Shown one piece after another: positions 47,544 to 55,271 of a stretch of DNA of 64,000 nt. Numbering within the stretch: position 1 is the stretch's first letter; every line of letters begins with the position of its first letter. A program made the translations under genes and the position numbers. The notes under the pieces were generated by a model. It ran no database searches, was not told the origin of the DNA, and was given only the letters and a program-made list of their open reading frames with translations. The DNA comes from JBBIPA01 sp963820495 (lineage in GTDB: Bacteria > Chloroflexota > Dehalococcoidia > GIF9 > UBA5629): contig CAWGAF010000002.1 in the NCBI GenBank assembly GCA_963820495.1, positions 1,272,720-1,336,719 on the forward strand, read 5' to 3'.

Positions 47544-47698
47544 GATTCCCCCCTTAACTTATCTAGTTTATTTTTTAGGCTTTCAGTAGTGCCTAGATAT
47601 TTCAGTACCTTTTGCTTCACCTTATTACCTTCACGGTAGTTCTCTACCAGGTAATAGTAAACCTTCTTGCCTTTCTTCTTAGCTCTGATAAATGCCAT
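47540..47698 (-). CDS. 52-residue protein coupled to the serine recombinase
   Basis: A short gene that is easy to miss: MAFIRAKKKGKKVYYYLV, then ENYREGNKVKQKVLKYLG and a charged tail. Its stop overlaps the integrase start (ATGA), so it is translated together with it. The YYYLVENYREGNKVKQKVLKYLG pattern is like the N-terminal leader of some DDE transposases and like small DNA-associated proteins. It could be a recombination directionality factor or accessory DNA-binding protein, which is inference. The ATG is at 47698. Confidence 0.6.
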   Translation of the reverse strand: MAFIRAKKKGKKVYYYLVENYREGNKVKQKVLKYLGTTESLKNKLDKLRGES

Positions 47699-47801
47699 AG
47701 CATATATATTGTAGTGCCTATAAATATGTCTGTCAATAGCCTAGAGTTTGAATCACTATAGTACTTTTATCTTAATATATTGTGGTTTTTCTATTAAGTG
47801 T

Positions 47802-47924
47802 GCCCCGATATCCCCCCAAGATATCAGGGGCTATATATTTAATAATTTGTTTAGTATATTTCTTTTATAAGGAAGCATGAGGTTTACCATTTTGGTATGA
47901 TGGAATTGACTATTCTGGTATGAT
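47802..47924. promoter_or_regulatory. hairpin and paired direct repeats between integrase and replication-like gene
   Basis: GCCCCGATATC (47802-47812) and GATATCAGGGGC (47820-47831) form a long imperfect hairpin. Downstream, TTTTGGTATGAT (47890-47901) recurs as TTCTGGTATGAT (47913-47924), 23 bases apart, which suggests a two-site protein-binding region. This could be part of an origin or operator next to the O-like gene. No binding protein is identified. Confidence 0.4.
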
Positions 47925-47960
47925 TTGGCTTACTAATATTTGCCGTGACCTCTTTGTGCT

Positions 47961-48350
47961 TCACTCTTCGTCTGTATCTGGATTGTCACACGAACTAGTA
48001 GTATTACGTTCATTGCCTTTCCAGGTATCCCAATACTGATTCCACATGTATTCATTCCTACGTGCTTCTCGATTGACTACTATGATTTTCTTCACTTCCA
48101 AACTTTTTATCGCTATGTTCACACTCGGCCTTGACAGCCCAGTCAATCTCTGAAACAGACCATAGGATATAAAGGCGCTTTTTCTACCACGGAAACCCAA
48201 TGTTCTATCTATTATTGCAAGTACAATTTGGAATTCGGCTCCAGTGAGCCTCATATGCAGAAGTTTTTGATACGGCTCGGTAGGAATCATCCGAAAACTT
48301 TTCCAAGTAGTTGGGTCACACCATGTATAAATGCTATGCGGATTGTCCAT
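47961..48350 (-). CDS. phage replication protein O-like winged-helix protein
   Basis: A 129-residue protein resembling the N-terminal DNA-binding domain of phage replication protein O: FRMIPTEPYQKLLHMRLTGAEFQIVLAIIDRTLGF, then a winged helix (GLFQRLTGLSRPSVNIAIKSLEVKKIIVV). It could bind the element's origin or act as a transcriptional regulator. It lies on the same strand as the integrase. The C-terminus (TTSSCDNPDTDEE) is acidic and probably disordered. Confidence 0.7.
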   Translation of the reverse strand: MDNPHSIYTWCDPTTWKSFRMIPTEPYQKLLHMRLTGAEFQIVLAIIDRTLGFRGRKSAFISYGLFQRLTGLSRPSVNIAIKSLEVKKIIVVNREARRNEYMWNQYWDTWKGNERNTTSSCDNPDTDEE

Positions 48351-48455
48351 TGCTTGCCCCCTTTATAAATTTCTATTCTGATACCCTTATTTTTTCAAAA
48401 TATGCTTCTATTAGCTTTCATGAAATCGATGATGTGGTTCCCCTGGTGCATTCCC

Positions 48456-48701
48456 TTATCCGTCCACTGAAAACCTTGCTATCCTGGGCTTATCCACTTG
48501 TTTTTTGTCATGCTGAACAACAGTAGAATCTTGCCTGTCCGCATCAGTACCAAGTTCACATGCAGCTAGGAGCTTCGCCCATATTGGAGCGAGTCTTTTA
48601 TCTACTCCGTCAGTTGGAGTAAACTCGACTTTGACTATTTTCAATTTGTTCTTACAAACCATTTCATTACATATCCACAATGGAACTTTTTTCGTTACCA
48701 A
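48456..48701 (-). CDS. small element protein, unknown
   Basis: About 81 residues from a TTG at 48701, or 68 from an ATG at 48662. The core KNKLKIVKVEFTPTDGVDKRLAPIWAKLLAAC looks like a short alpha/beta protein of the type that sits beside recombinases in mobile elements, but I cannot name a family. No strong ribosome binding site is seen. It is between the XRE regulator (divergent) and the O-like gene. Confidence 0.45.
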   Translation of the reverse strand: MVTKKVPLWICNEMVCKNKLKIVKVEFTPTDGVDKRLAPIWAKLLAACELGTDADRQDSTVVQHDKKQVDKPRIARFSVDG

Positions 48702-48759
48702 GATTGTTCAATACTGTTAATCTCAGCAACGGGATGCTAGAATTAAACACGTAAAAATT

Positions 48760-48838
48760 ATACCCAGGGGGTATTTCCCAAAAAGGAAACTCAGGAAATA
48801 GTGTGACTTCAATACAAAAGTTTCCTTTTTGTTTCCTG
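48760..48838. promoter_or_regulatory. operator-like inverted repeats ahead of the XRE regulator
   Basis: A palindrome ATACCC-AGG-GGGTAT (48760-48774) is followed by an 11-bp inverted repeat AAAAAGGAAAC / GTTTCCTTTTT (48780-48790 and 48820-48830) with a nested CAGGAAA/TTTCCTG pair. They lie in the divergent promoter region of the XRE gene and the leftward element genes, where a repressor would be expected to bind. Confidence 0.55.
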
Positions 48839-48859
48839 TTTTTCCTGGGAGGTATGTAA

Positions 48860-49639
48860 ATGCAGAATAGCTTTGGTAGTCTACTCAGAAAATACAGGGA
48901 AGAGCGTCAATTGAGCCTGGGAAGACTACGGGATAAACTTCGTGACGAGAGTTACGAAGTAAAGAGTAACGGAACAGTTTCCAAGTGGGAAAGTGGCATT
49001 CATAAACCTAGTCCAGCTAAAGTAGATGCTTTGGAGGAAATACTTGGTACACCGTCAGGACTGCTACTAGAAGCTGCTGGATATAGTTTTGAAGCGGAAA
49101 ATAAGAAGTCATGCGAAATTGGTGCAGTACCTCAAACAGTTGATAAAGGCGACATGAGTAATAGAACCAGGGCGTCAGATACTGAGACAATAAAATTAAC
49201 ACGAGACTACGATAGGAAAATATTTAATGAATCAGACAGCATATTGAGTGAGAGAGATGTGCGCAAGATTGTAGGTACACTACTTAACTCAAATTCTTTT
49301 CATGATGATATGCGGAGTAAGTGGTTAAAATTTCTATCGTTTTTTGATTTAGAAGGTAATAAATATATGACGAAAGAATTGCGCATCCAGTTTGAGAAAA
49401 TGCTCGATTCAATGGGAAAATTGGACGCTTTTATAGGTGAGCACTTTTACGATTCTGAAAGCAATATCCCAAAAGTGGAGTTATGGATACCTGGTCACTG
49501 GCGATTTAAGTCTGAGTGGGATGATAAAACACGGGAGAAGTATTGTCAGCTAGAGGCAGAATTACACCCACTAGTTCAGAGCGTCGAAGCAGCTTACAAG
49601 TCTTATCGTGTTGCCATACGGGAGCTATTATTTGAATAG
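48860..49639 (+). CDS. XRE-family transcriptional regulator of the element
   Basis: A 259-residue protein with an N-terminal HTH (FGSLLRKYREERQLSLGRL, TVSKWESGIHKPS, VDALEEILGTPSGLLL), then a charged linker and a helical C-terminal domain I do not recognise. GGGAGG lies 7 bases before the ATG. Inverted repeats immediately upstream suggest autoregulation. It is the only rightward gene in the left half of the island and is the probable maintenance/excision switch. Confidence 0.85.
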   Translation: MQNSFGSLLRKYREERQLSLGRLRDKLRDESYEVKSNGTVSKWESGIHKPSPAKVDALEEILGTPSGLLLEAAGYSFEAENKKSCEIGAVPQTVDKGDMSNRTRASDTETIKLTRDYDRKIFNESDSILSERDVRKIVGTLLNSNSFHDDMRSKWLKFLSFFDLEGNKYMTKELRIQFEKMLDSMGKLDAFIGEHFYDSESNIPKVELWIPGHWRFKSEWDDKTREKYCQLEAELHPLVQSVEAAYKSYRVAIRELLFE

Positions 49640-49724
49640 ATACCACTTGGTATTAGACCAATACACTTTAACACCAGTGCCTCTTCATCAATTTCACACT
49701 TATGAGGGAAATAATCAGCAGTTT

Positions 49725-50333
49725 TTAAAACAAGACTAAGATGCTTGCTACGAGGAGTGTTAACGCTGATGCGACAAGAGCAGTAAGCACCAGACTTATG
49801 GTCAGACACCCCATCCCTTGTTGAACATCCCAATACCGTCTAATGTTATGATTGAGCAAGTATTTCAACTTACCCTTTGAGTATGAACCAGTTACCCAGT
49901 CCCCTGACTTCATTTCAATATCTTGTTTGGAGTTAAACTCTAGAAGTGTCTCATCACGGTCTGGCTCTTTTACTCTTACACTGTAACGTTTGACACCAGA
50001 GCTTCTGTCTCGTCTACCTCCCTTTGCTCGTACTTGATACATCTTAACGTCATAAACACTAGAGCATGACTGACACGTAACAGTAGCCTCACCATTATGG
50101 TCAACTTCGTGGTTATTGTGGTACTCACAATTCACGCACACAGATGTGGTGTATCGACCATAAGATGGTGCTTGTTGTTGGTAATTCGGTTGCTGCTGAT
50201 AATGTGAAGGCTGCTGTTGGATTTGTGGTGGTGTCTGTTGTTGCCAATACAATTGATTTCCGCAAGACTGACAAAACTGAGCACCATATGCTACTGGAGC
50301 ATTACAACGTGGACACTGAAATTGCTGCATCAC
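49725..50333 (-). CDS. zinc-ribbon membrane protein
   Basis: A 202-residue protein: N-terminal double-CxxC zinc ribbon (FQCPRCNAPVAYGAQFCQSCGNQL), a Gln/Pro-rich linker (about 30-60), a second zinc-binding region (CVNCEYHNNHEV, CQSCSSVYDV) and one C-terminal membrane helix (about 173-200). The N-terminus is repeated in decayed form at 52993-53051, so the start of this gene was duplicated in the element. The function is unknown. GAGGGGG before the ATG at 50333 is a good ribosome binding site. Confidence 0.7.
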   Translation of the reverse strand: MMQQFQCPRCNAPVAYGAQFCQSCGNQLYWQQQTPPQIQQQPSHYQQQPNYQQQAPSYGRYTTSVCVNCEYHNNHEVDHNGEATVTCQSCSSVYDVKMYQVRAKGGRRDRSSGVKRYSVRVKEPDRDETLLEFNSKQDIEMKSGDWVTGSYSKGKLKYLLNHNIRRYWDVQQGMGCLTISLVLTALVASALTLLVASILVLF

Positions 50334-50415
50334 AACCCCCTCACTGCTATATCAAAGCTTGTATGCTTTTTCCTATTATACACCTAGCCAAAACCATATG
50401 GAATACCATTGGTCA

Positions 50416-50499
50416 ATAGTAATAAGAGGGGGTGTCCCTCCGAGCGGATTTTCGATAATCCTTAAATTAGGCTCAGACGACGATTACTCCAGAATTTCG
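50416..50499. repeat. hairpin repeat, copy 1
   Basis: Begins ATAGTAAT, then a hairpin GAGGG-GGTGT-CCCTC and the conserved tail GGATTTTCGATAATCC, CTTAAATTAGGCTCAGACG and ATTACTCCAGAATTTCG. It is closely similar to 53276-53360 and partly to 55402-55507. In this copy it lies between the nuclease gene and the zinc-ribbon gene. Confidence 0.75.
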
Positions 50500-50597
50500 A
50501 ATTATATTGCTTGGACGATAGTAGTTTGGACTTTTACAAATCACATTGAGTGTAATTAATTGATAATGGTAATAGGAAGAAAAAATACTGTGGAAAT

Positions 50598-51362
50598 TTA
50601 AGGTGGCTTACACACCTTACATGGTCTGTACCCCTTCGCCTGAGCATCAGCCGATGAACTAAACCACACCTTGTTTTGCTCCGATATGCTATTAACGTAG
50701 TTACACGACGGGTAATGGTACACATTTGAATTCTTACTGCCAACAAAAGCACCAGTGGGTGAAGGACTCGGTTGTGGCTGTGGTTGCGTTGGTTGCTCTT
50801 CCGTCACCCACAGACCTCGCCCGTTGTTTCTAGCCTCTGCCTGTAATTTGAGAAACAGGTCTTGGTATTTGACATCGGGCGGGTAACTTATAGCCTGGGC
50901 GTAGCCGAGCCTAACAAGTTCAGCATTCACCATCATGTCTCCTACCCAAACGTACCTGAGAAGACGTCCATATTTGTCCGTCTCCGAGACATCCTTTTCT
51001 AGACGGACTATCTTACCTCCAACTAATTCACGATTCTTTTGGGAGGCTTCTTGACCAAAGTATTCCACTGGTTTACTCGGATGGACGGTCTCTGGGGTAT
51101 CTACGCCGATGTAGCGAACCGTGAACGTCTTACCGCCAATATTTACGTCGATAGTATCCCCATCAATGACTTTAACCACCTTCACCTCATCAGGGGTAGT
51201 TGTAGGCTTTTCCTGTGCGGGTGTTGGTGGCGTAGTTTCAGGCAATGAAGATGGTAATTTACTTGGTGGTGGTGAAATAGAAGTGGGAGAATCACATGCC
51301 GTAAGAGAGCTAAATAGAAGAAACCCCAATGCAACAACTATAAACCATCGAAACTTCCACAT
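50598..51362 (-). CDS. staphylococcal-nuclease-like lipoprotein
   Basis: A 254-residue secreted nuclease. The signal ends in SSLTAC (lipobox), then a Pro/Thr-rich spacer and an SNase domain with VKVIDGDTIDVNIGG (Asp of the calcium site), VRYIGVDTPET (active-site Arg/Glu), KDVSETDKYGRLLRYVW and LVRLGYAQAI. The C-terminus carries a small Cys-His unit (NVYHYPSCNYV, YRPCKVCKPP) like that in Ada/nuclease-associated domains. It should degrade DNA or RNA outside the cell. In an element that sits in the competence gene comM, an extracellular nuclease might block incoming DNA (inference). Confidence 0.9.
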   Translation of the reverse strand: MWKFRWFIVVALGFLLFSSLTACDSPTSISPPPSKLPSSLPETTPPTPAQEKPTTTPDEVKVVKVIDGDTIDVNIGGKTFTVRYIGVDTPETVHPSKPVEYFGQEASQKNRELVGGKIVRLEKDVSETDKYGRLLRYVWVGDMMVNAELVRLGYAQAISYPPDVKYQDLFLKLQAEARNNGRGLWVTEEQPTQPQPQPSPSPTGAFVGSKNSNVYHYPSCNYVNSISEQNKVWFSSSADAQAKGYRPCKVCKPP

Positions 51363-51747
51363 ATCCCTTCACCTTCGCACTTAAGGAGAATATCATGCAC
51401 TAACACAAATGTAAATAGTACTCTAGTAATAACACTAAACTTTCAAACAAACTGTTCAGATTTGAGCATGGTTTTGAGATATACTCGAAGCATTACTTTT
51501 GAAGATTGTCTCGAACACTATAAGCGGGTAAGCAACTAGAGATATACACGTTCAGTCACTTTTTAAGACAGTATGAAATTCTATAAGTCTCCACTTGATT
51601 AAACGGTAGGATTACCCTCTTGGTTTCGTAGAATGAGCAAGAATGGGCATTGGTGGCTTTGTGTAGGGAAATCCAAGATAGCATGAAGTTTGAGGATTCA
51701 CTAAAACTGTATAGCTCAATAATTAAGTCATACTCTAGATAAATTTA
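51363..51747. other. gene-poor stretch inside the element
   Basis: About 385 bases without a supported gene. Short open frames have no ribosome binding site. The plus strand near 51500 reads FEDCLEHYKRVSN before a stop, faintly like an integrase N-terminal relic, but this is too short to call. Confidence 0.35.
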
Positions 51748-51867
51748 TTATCTTATCTTTGTTGACCTTCTATGTGGCCTAACTGGTTTTACTTTTCTAG
51801 TACCACCTGGTTTTCTTCTATTATAGCCTCGTACGGGAGTTATCTTTTTCCCTGCACGTTTGACCAT
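51748..51867 (-). CDS. 39-residue highly basic protein
   Basis: A tiny gene with a good ribosome binding site (GGAGG, 6 bases before ATG at 51867): MVKRAGKKITPVRGYNRRKP, then GGTRKVKPVRPHRRSTKIR. Twenty of 39 residues are Arg, Lys, His or Pro, with no acidic residue. It may bind nucleic acid or be a basic peptide, but no family is recognised. It is directly upstream, on the same strand, of the nuclease gene and follows the GIY-YIG lipoprotein. Confidence 0.55.
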   Translation of the reverse strand: MVKRAGKKITPVRGYNRRKPGGTRKVKPVRPHRRSTKIR

Positions 51868-51892
51868 ATTCAACCTCCAATATTTATTACAA

Positions 51893-52918
51893 CTAATTCT
51901 TATATTTCTTTACAGCGTCAATAAAAATATCAATTGGCCCTACAAAAAATTCTCTATTATTTTGTACTCTATAGCATTCGAGCTCAGCATGTACCTGTGA
52001 TTCTGCTAAATCCATGTCATGTACTTTTAATCTAAATAAAACCTCGAATTGTCCAGCCACACCTGTTGTTGAACTCATTTGTTTAGCACGTTCATCAGGA
52101 TTTTGGCTCTTTCCAATTTTATACAAGTCTCTCTTATATTTTGAATTGCGCATTATATAAATATATCCTTCATCTTTACCTCTACGAAACCTCCAACTTT
52201 TGCAGATAACTATTGCTAATACGATTAATATCGCTAAAGGTAATAAAATAGTCAATATAAAATTAATAAATCCATTAATCCAATTGGTCATACTTTGTCG
52301 TACCGATTCAATTGAAGTACCTGAAGTTGTTGTTCTAGGAGTATTAGAACTCATTTTGATTATTTTCTGAGAATTCCAATCATAAGTTTCTGCTATTGCT
52401 TTTGTATCTATCAACGGGCCATAGGAATCGGGTATTTGAACTATTTTATTATTGACATTTTTAGCCCATCCAAAAAGGCATAACTGATGGTCATTCGGAT
52501 TTAGACCAACAGCACTCACCATAAAACACAAAGTTACAGTACCAGATTTTCCTTGTTCAATCTGTTGACCTGTATTCATTATCAATCCCCCTGCATGATA
52601 ATTGGGGTTTGATTTTTTGCCTATATTCCAAAGCACGTGTGAATTTATCGTTGTCTGATAGGATTTATTTCTAATTGATGTTTGTATTATCCAGTACTCC
52701 TCTCCGTTCATTTTATGTTCTTTCCCATCAGCTATAACGCTTTGAGCAATTATCACCTGCCCAATAATATCAACTGGATAAGAAGATGAGGGTATATTTA
52801 CCGTAGTCGTGAAATCTTCTTTGGCTAATGGATTATCAGTCTTTATATTGCAGCCACATATTGCCAATGTCAAAACCGAAATGACAAATATAATTCCATG
52901 AAACAAATTTTTTGTCAT
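51893..52918 (-). CDS. lipoprotein / membrane / T5orf172 (GIY-YIG-like) chimera
   Basis: About 341 residues from the ATG at 52918, which is behind AGGAAA and gives a lipoprotein signal (VLTLAICGC). The N-terminal 190 residues form an outer beta-rich domain (DUF4352-like), then a single membrane helix (about 205-232, FINFILTILLPLAILIVLAI) followed by basic residues, and a cytoplasmic C-terminal T5orf172/MUG113 domain (GYIYIMRNSKYKRDLYKIGKS, then ERAKQMSSTTGVAGQF). That domain is a relative of GIY-YIG nucleases. I do not know a matching protein; it may sense outside and act inside. A larger open frame starts at 53011 but reads through a decayed zinc-ribbon start. Confidence 0.65.
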   Translation of the reverse strand: MTKNLFHGIIFVISVLTLAICGCNIKTDNPLAKEDFTTTVNIPSSSYPVDIIGQVIIAQSVIADGKEHKMNGEEYWIIQTSIRNKSYQTTINSHVLWNIGKKSNPNYHAGGLIMNTGQQIEQGKSGTVTLCFMVSAVGLNPNDHQLCLFGWAKNVNNKIVQIPDSYGPLIDTKAIAETYDWNSQKIIKMSSNTPRTTTSGTSIESVRQSMTNWINGFINFILTILLPLAILIVLAIVICKSWRFRRGKDEGYIYIMRNSKYKRDLYKIGKSQNPDERAKQMSSTTGVAGQFEVLFRLKVHDMDLAESQVHAELECYRVQNNREFFVGPIDIFIDAVKKYKN

Positions 52919-52992
52919 TGTTAATTTCCTAGTATTTTGTCTCATTACTATGCAAGCAATAACAGGAATAATACCACGTACTACACGTAAAA

Positions 52993-53051
52993 TATGGGTG
53001 TTACAGGCCACTGGTGCATTGCATTGAGGACATTGAAAAAAGGTGATGCAT
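52993..53051 (-). pseudogene. decayed second copy of the zinc-ribbon gene start
   Basis: Read on the minus strand from 53051, with one T removed from a run of six, it gives MHHLFQCPQCNAPVACNT, closely matching MQQFQCPRCNAPVAYGAQ of the gene at 49725-50333, including the preceding GGGGGTT. So a zinc-ribbon gene copy has been truncated and frameshifted. The gap from 53052 to 53275 shows no gene. Confidence 0.7.
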
Positions 53052-53275
53052 CAAAACCCCCAAAATAACTAATGGCAATTATACATAATATTGGGTGATA
53101 ACGGAATACCTAAACGACTGGTTATCATAAGGACTAATAATCCGTTATCCGTATTCGAAACGATAAGCAACTGACTTGATTTAACATTTCGCTCAATAAA
53201 TAGTGGTCTGTCTTAATTCGGATTTTTAAAAATGAGTAAAATAAATGATAAGCATTGGGTAACCACTTATTATGG

Positions 53276-53360
53276 ATAGTAACATATACAGGGGTATGTC
53301 CCCCGTAGGGATTTTCAATATTCCTTAAATTAGGCTCAGACGGCAATTACTCCAAAATTT
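53276..53360. repeat. hairpin repeat, copy 2
   Basis: Matches copy 1 nearly throughout: ATAGTAA, hairpin GGGG-TATGT-CCCC (changed stem, kept pairing), then GGATTTTCAATATTCC, TTAAATTAGGCTCAGACGG and ATTACTCCAAAATTT. It lies between the end of the Cys-rich gene and the decayed zinc-ribbon start, as copy 1 lies between the nuclease and the intact zinc-ribbon gene. Confidence 0.75.
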
Positions 53361-53387
53361 GGTTTACCCAATGGCGTAGAGTGCTGA

Positions 53388-54188
53388 TTAATTCAGTGAT
53401 AGTTGGCGCAACGGGATAAAACCTACCATAACCTCTATTAGTAAATCTATAAAAGCCTGCTCTTTCAAGCGGGCAATGTCAGCATTCTTAGTATTCTTAA
53501 ACAAATCAATCGCACGGCTATCTTCGGGCAGCTTTAATAAATCAACAGCCTCTTTAACTTTTTTCCCCTTGTATTCATCGTGAAGAAAAGCGATTCTATC
53601 GTTCATGCCACCAACATCCTTACAGAAGCTGTCTATTGCTTCCTTATTCCCAATATCTTTGCCAGTCCCGATGACTCCGTTCATTACACTGTGACGACCA
53701 AAAGGTATGACGCACCTTCCTAGCTTCTGGTTAAGATACCAAATCCTTTCCTTGCAATCTCGACAATAGAAGGACGAAAATTTGGAACCGCTAGGAATAA
53801 TTTCCAGCCCACAACACCAGCACAGTTCATACTTCATGTTAAAGTCATAACCTGCCCAGTTCTTTTCTTGAGTCTTATTACAGTGGCATTGTTGATAGAC
53901 CTTCTGGTGATTTTTGAGCGTATATGTTCCATAGAGAGGCATACCTGGTTCTACAGAAAAGCAATTGCAAATGCCGAAATCTTTATATGCCATTGTGCCG
54001 TACAGAGCAAAGCACTTGCGACATATCTTCAAGTTGCGTAGGTCTTTAAGCAGGTAGCGATTGGCGTGATAAAAAGCATCGTCTGTTTCCTCTCCGTCTA
54101 TATTGCACCACTTCGCATTAGCCTGGTTCCTGAACCGCTCATAGATGTAGAGTTCCTGCTCATTTAGTGATTTATTGAATATACCCAT
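53388..54188 (-). CDS. Cys-rich cargo protein under a candidate riboswitch, unknown
   Basis: A 266-residue protein with several Cys pairs (CRKCFALYG, ICNCF, CHCNKTQ, CWCCGLEI, YCRDCKERIWYL), probably zinc sites, followed by a helical C-terminus ending LLIEVMVGFIPLRQLSLN. I do not recognise the family. GGAGGG stands 6 bases before the ATG at 54188. Its leader (54241-54396) holds a SAM-I-like aptamer and an intrinsic terminator on the same strand, so its expression is likely conditional. Confidence 0.65.
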   Translation of the reverse strand: MGIFNKSLNEQELYIYERFRNQANAKWCNIDGEETDDAFYHANRYLLKDLRNLKICRKCFALYGTMAYKDFGICNCFSVEPGMPLYGTYTLKNHQKVYQQCHCNKTQEKNWAGYDFNMKYELCWCCGLEIIPSGSKFSSFYCRDCKERIWYLNQKLGRCVIPFGRHSVMNGVIGTGKDIGNKEAIDSFCKDVGGMNDRIAFLHDEYKGKKVKEAVDLLKLPEDSRAIDLFKNTKNADIARLKEQAFIDLLIEVMVGFIPLRQLSLN

Positions 54189-54240
54189 TGCTCCCTCCTT
54201 GCTTTGTGCTATCGAGAAGCGGGTACATGAGAGGGCAAAT

Positions 54241-54262
54241 AAAAAAACCTCTGAACAGAGGC
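54241..54262 (-). terminator. intrinsic terminator of the riboswitch leader
   Basis: On the minus strand CCTCTG-TT-CAGAGG (54248-54253 with 54256-54261) is followed by seven T (54241-54247). It sits between the aptamer and the Cys-rich gene, 53 bases from its start codon. Confidence 0.9.
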
Positions 54263-54279
54263 TTTTCGCCTTCCTTTTT

Positions 54280-54396
54280 CACGACCCATGTCGTGCCTAT
54301 CGCTCCCTTTCGGGCTGGCTGTGGCACCTTCAAGAAGACTCAAAGGTTGCTGTGCGGGTCATCAGTCCAGTTCCCTAACCGCAACTCTCGATAGCT
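54280..54396 (-). promoter_or_regulatory. candidate SAM-I-clan riboswitch
   Basis: On the minus strand: P1 CUAUCG (54389-54394) pairs with CGAUAG (54297-54302); AGAG follows P1; P2 UGCGG/CCGCA encloses AGGGAACUGG and GAUGA; then AGCAACC, with P3 ACCUU/AAGGU, GGUGCC and P4 CCC-GAAA-GGG. The loop CUGG can pair with CCAG after GGUGCC, as the SAM-I pseudoknot requires. The order AGAG, AGGGA-CUGG, GAUGA, GCAACC, GGUGCC is that of SAM-I. An extra hairpin CACGAC/GTCGTG (54280-54295) links it to the terminator. Identification is by eye; a SAM-I/IV variant is possible. Confidence 0.7.
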
Positions 54397-54624
54397 CTAA
54401 AATGTATTCAATTGTACGTTAAATCTATCATTACCCAGAGCTATTAGTCAACTGTAAATATCTGCTATATTTCTTACGTATAGAGCACATTGATGTGCTC
54501 CAAGCTCACCGTGACACGTGTGGGAGGTTGCTAGAGATGTGGGTTGAGCGAGACTACGAGTGTTGAATTTTCAAGGTGCGAGACATATAATACTTTTAAA
54601 AATACGATACTGGAGGCGAATAAT

Positions 54625-55191
54625 ATGGACTGGAAAAAGTTTGTATCGAAGATTGGTTTTGCTGTTATGCTGGTAAGCTTGTCATTGCCTCCTGAAGGCT
54701 TCCAGAAAATATTGGGGTTGATACTGGCAGGGTTTATTGTGTTGGCATCAATCATGTTGCTTTTTAGGAATAGAAGTTCAAAATCGGGCTGGAAGTCGTT
54801 CATTCATTGGGTAGATGAAGAATTGGATTTTACTTATATTGCTTTTGGTCTTGGATTAATGCTTACTGGACGTAACTTTCTAAGTGGTGGATTTTCATGG
54901 GCAAGCTTTTTACTTTTAATATCTGGCGTTCTTTTTGCTAGTTATACCATTGGGCAATTCATTGGAAAAGGTTTTTCTGGAATTCTGAGGGCGGATGCAA
55001 GAATGGGGATTATATTTGGCCTTATTTATTTTGCTGTGGGCGTTGCTCTATTGGTTATGGGATGGATTTCAATAACAGAAAACCCACTACTTAATGCCCC
55101 TTATCCTGCACTAATAATTGTTTTAGGTATTATATTTGTTTACTACGGATGTAAAAAATGGCATTCATCTCGCATTAGTCATGCTTCATAA
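54625..55191 (+). CDS. multi-pass membrane protein of the element, unknown
   Basis: About 188 residues from the ATG at 54625 (GGAGG 8 bases upstream; the longer frame from 54544 lacks one). Six or so hydrophobic helices, short loops with basic residues (FRNRSSKSGWKSF), and an extended C-terminus. No family is recognised. It is transcribed away from the riboswitch-controlled gene. Base composition is AT-rich like the other cargo. Confidence 0.6.
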   Translation: MDWKKFVSKIGFAVMLVSLSLPPEGFQKILGLILAGFIVLASIMLLFRNRSSKSGWKSFIHWVDEELDFTYIAFGLGLMLTGRNFLSGGFSWASFLLLISGVLFASYTIGQFIGKGFSGILRADARMGIIFGLIYFAVGVALLVMGWISITENPLLNAPYPALIIVLGIIFVYYGCKKWHSSRISHAS

Positions 55192-55271
55192 AGTGCCCAT
55201 TTGATACTCAAGGGATTAAATGTATAGAACAACAAAAAAGGCATGTTCTAAAAGCCTGCCTCTGTGTTCTT

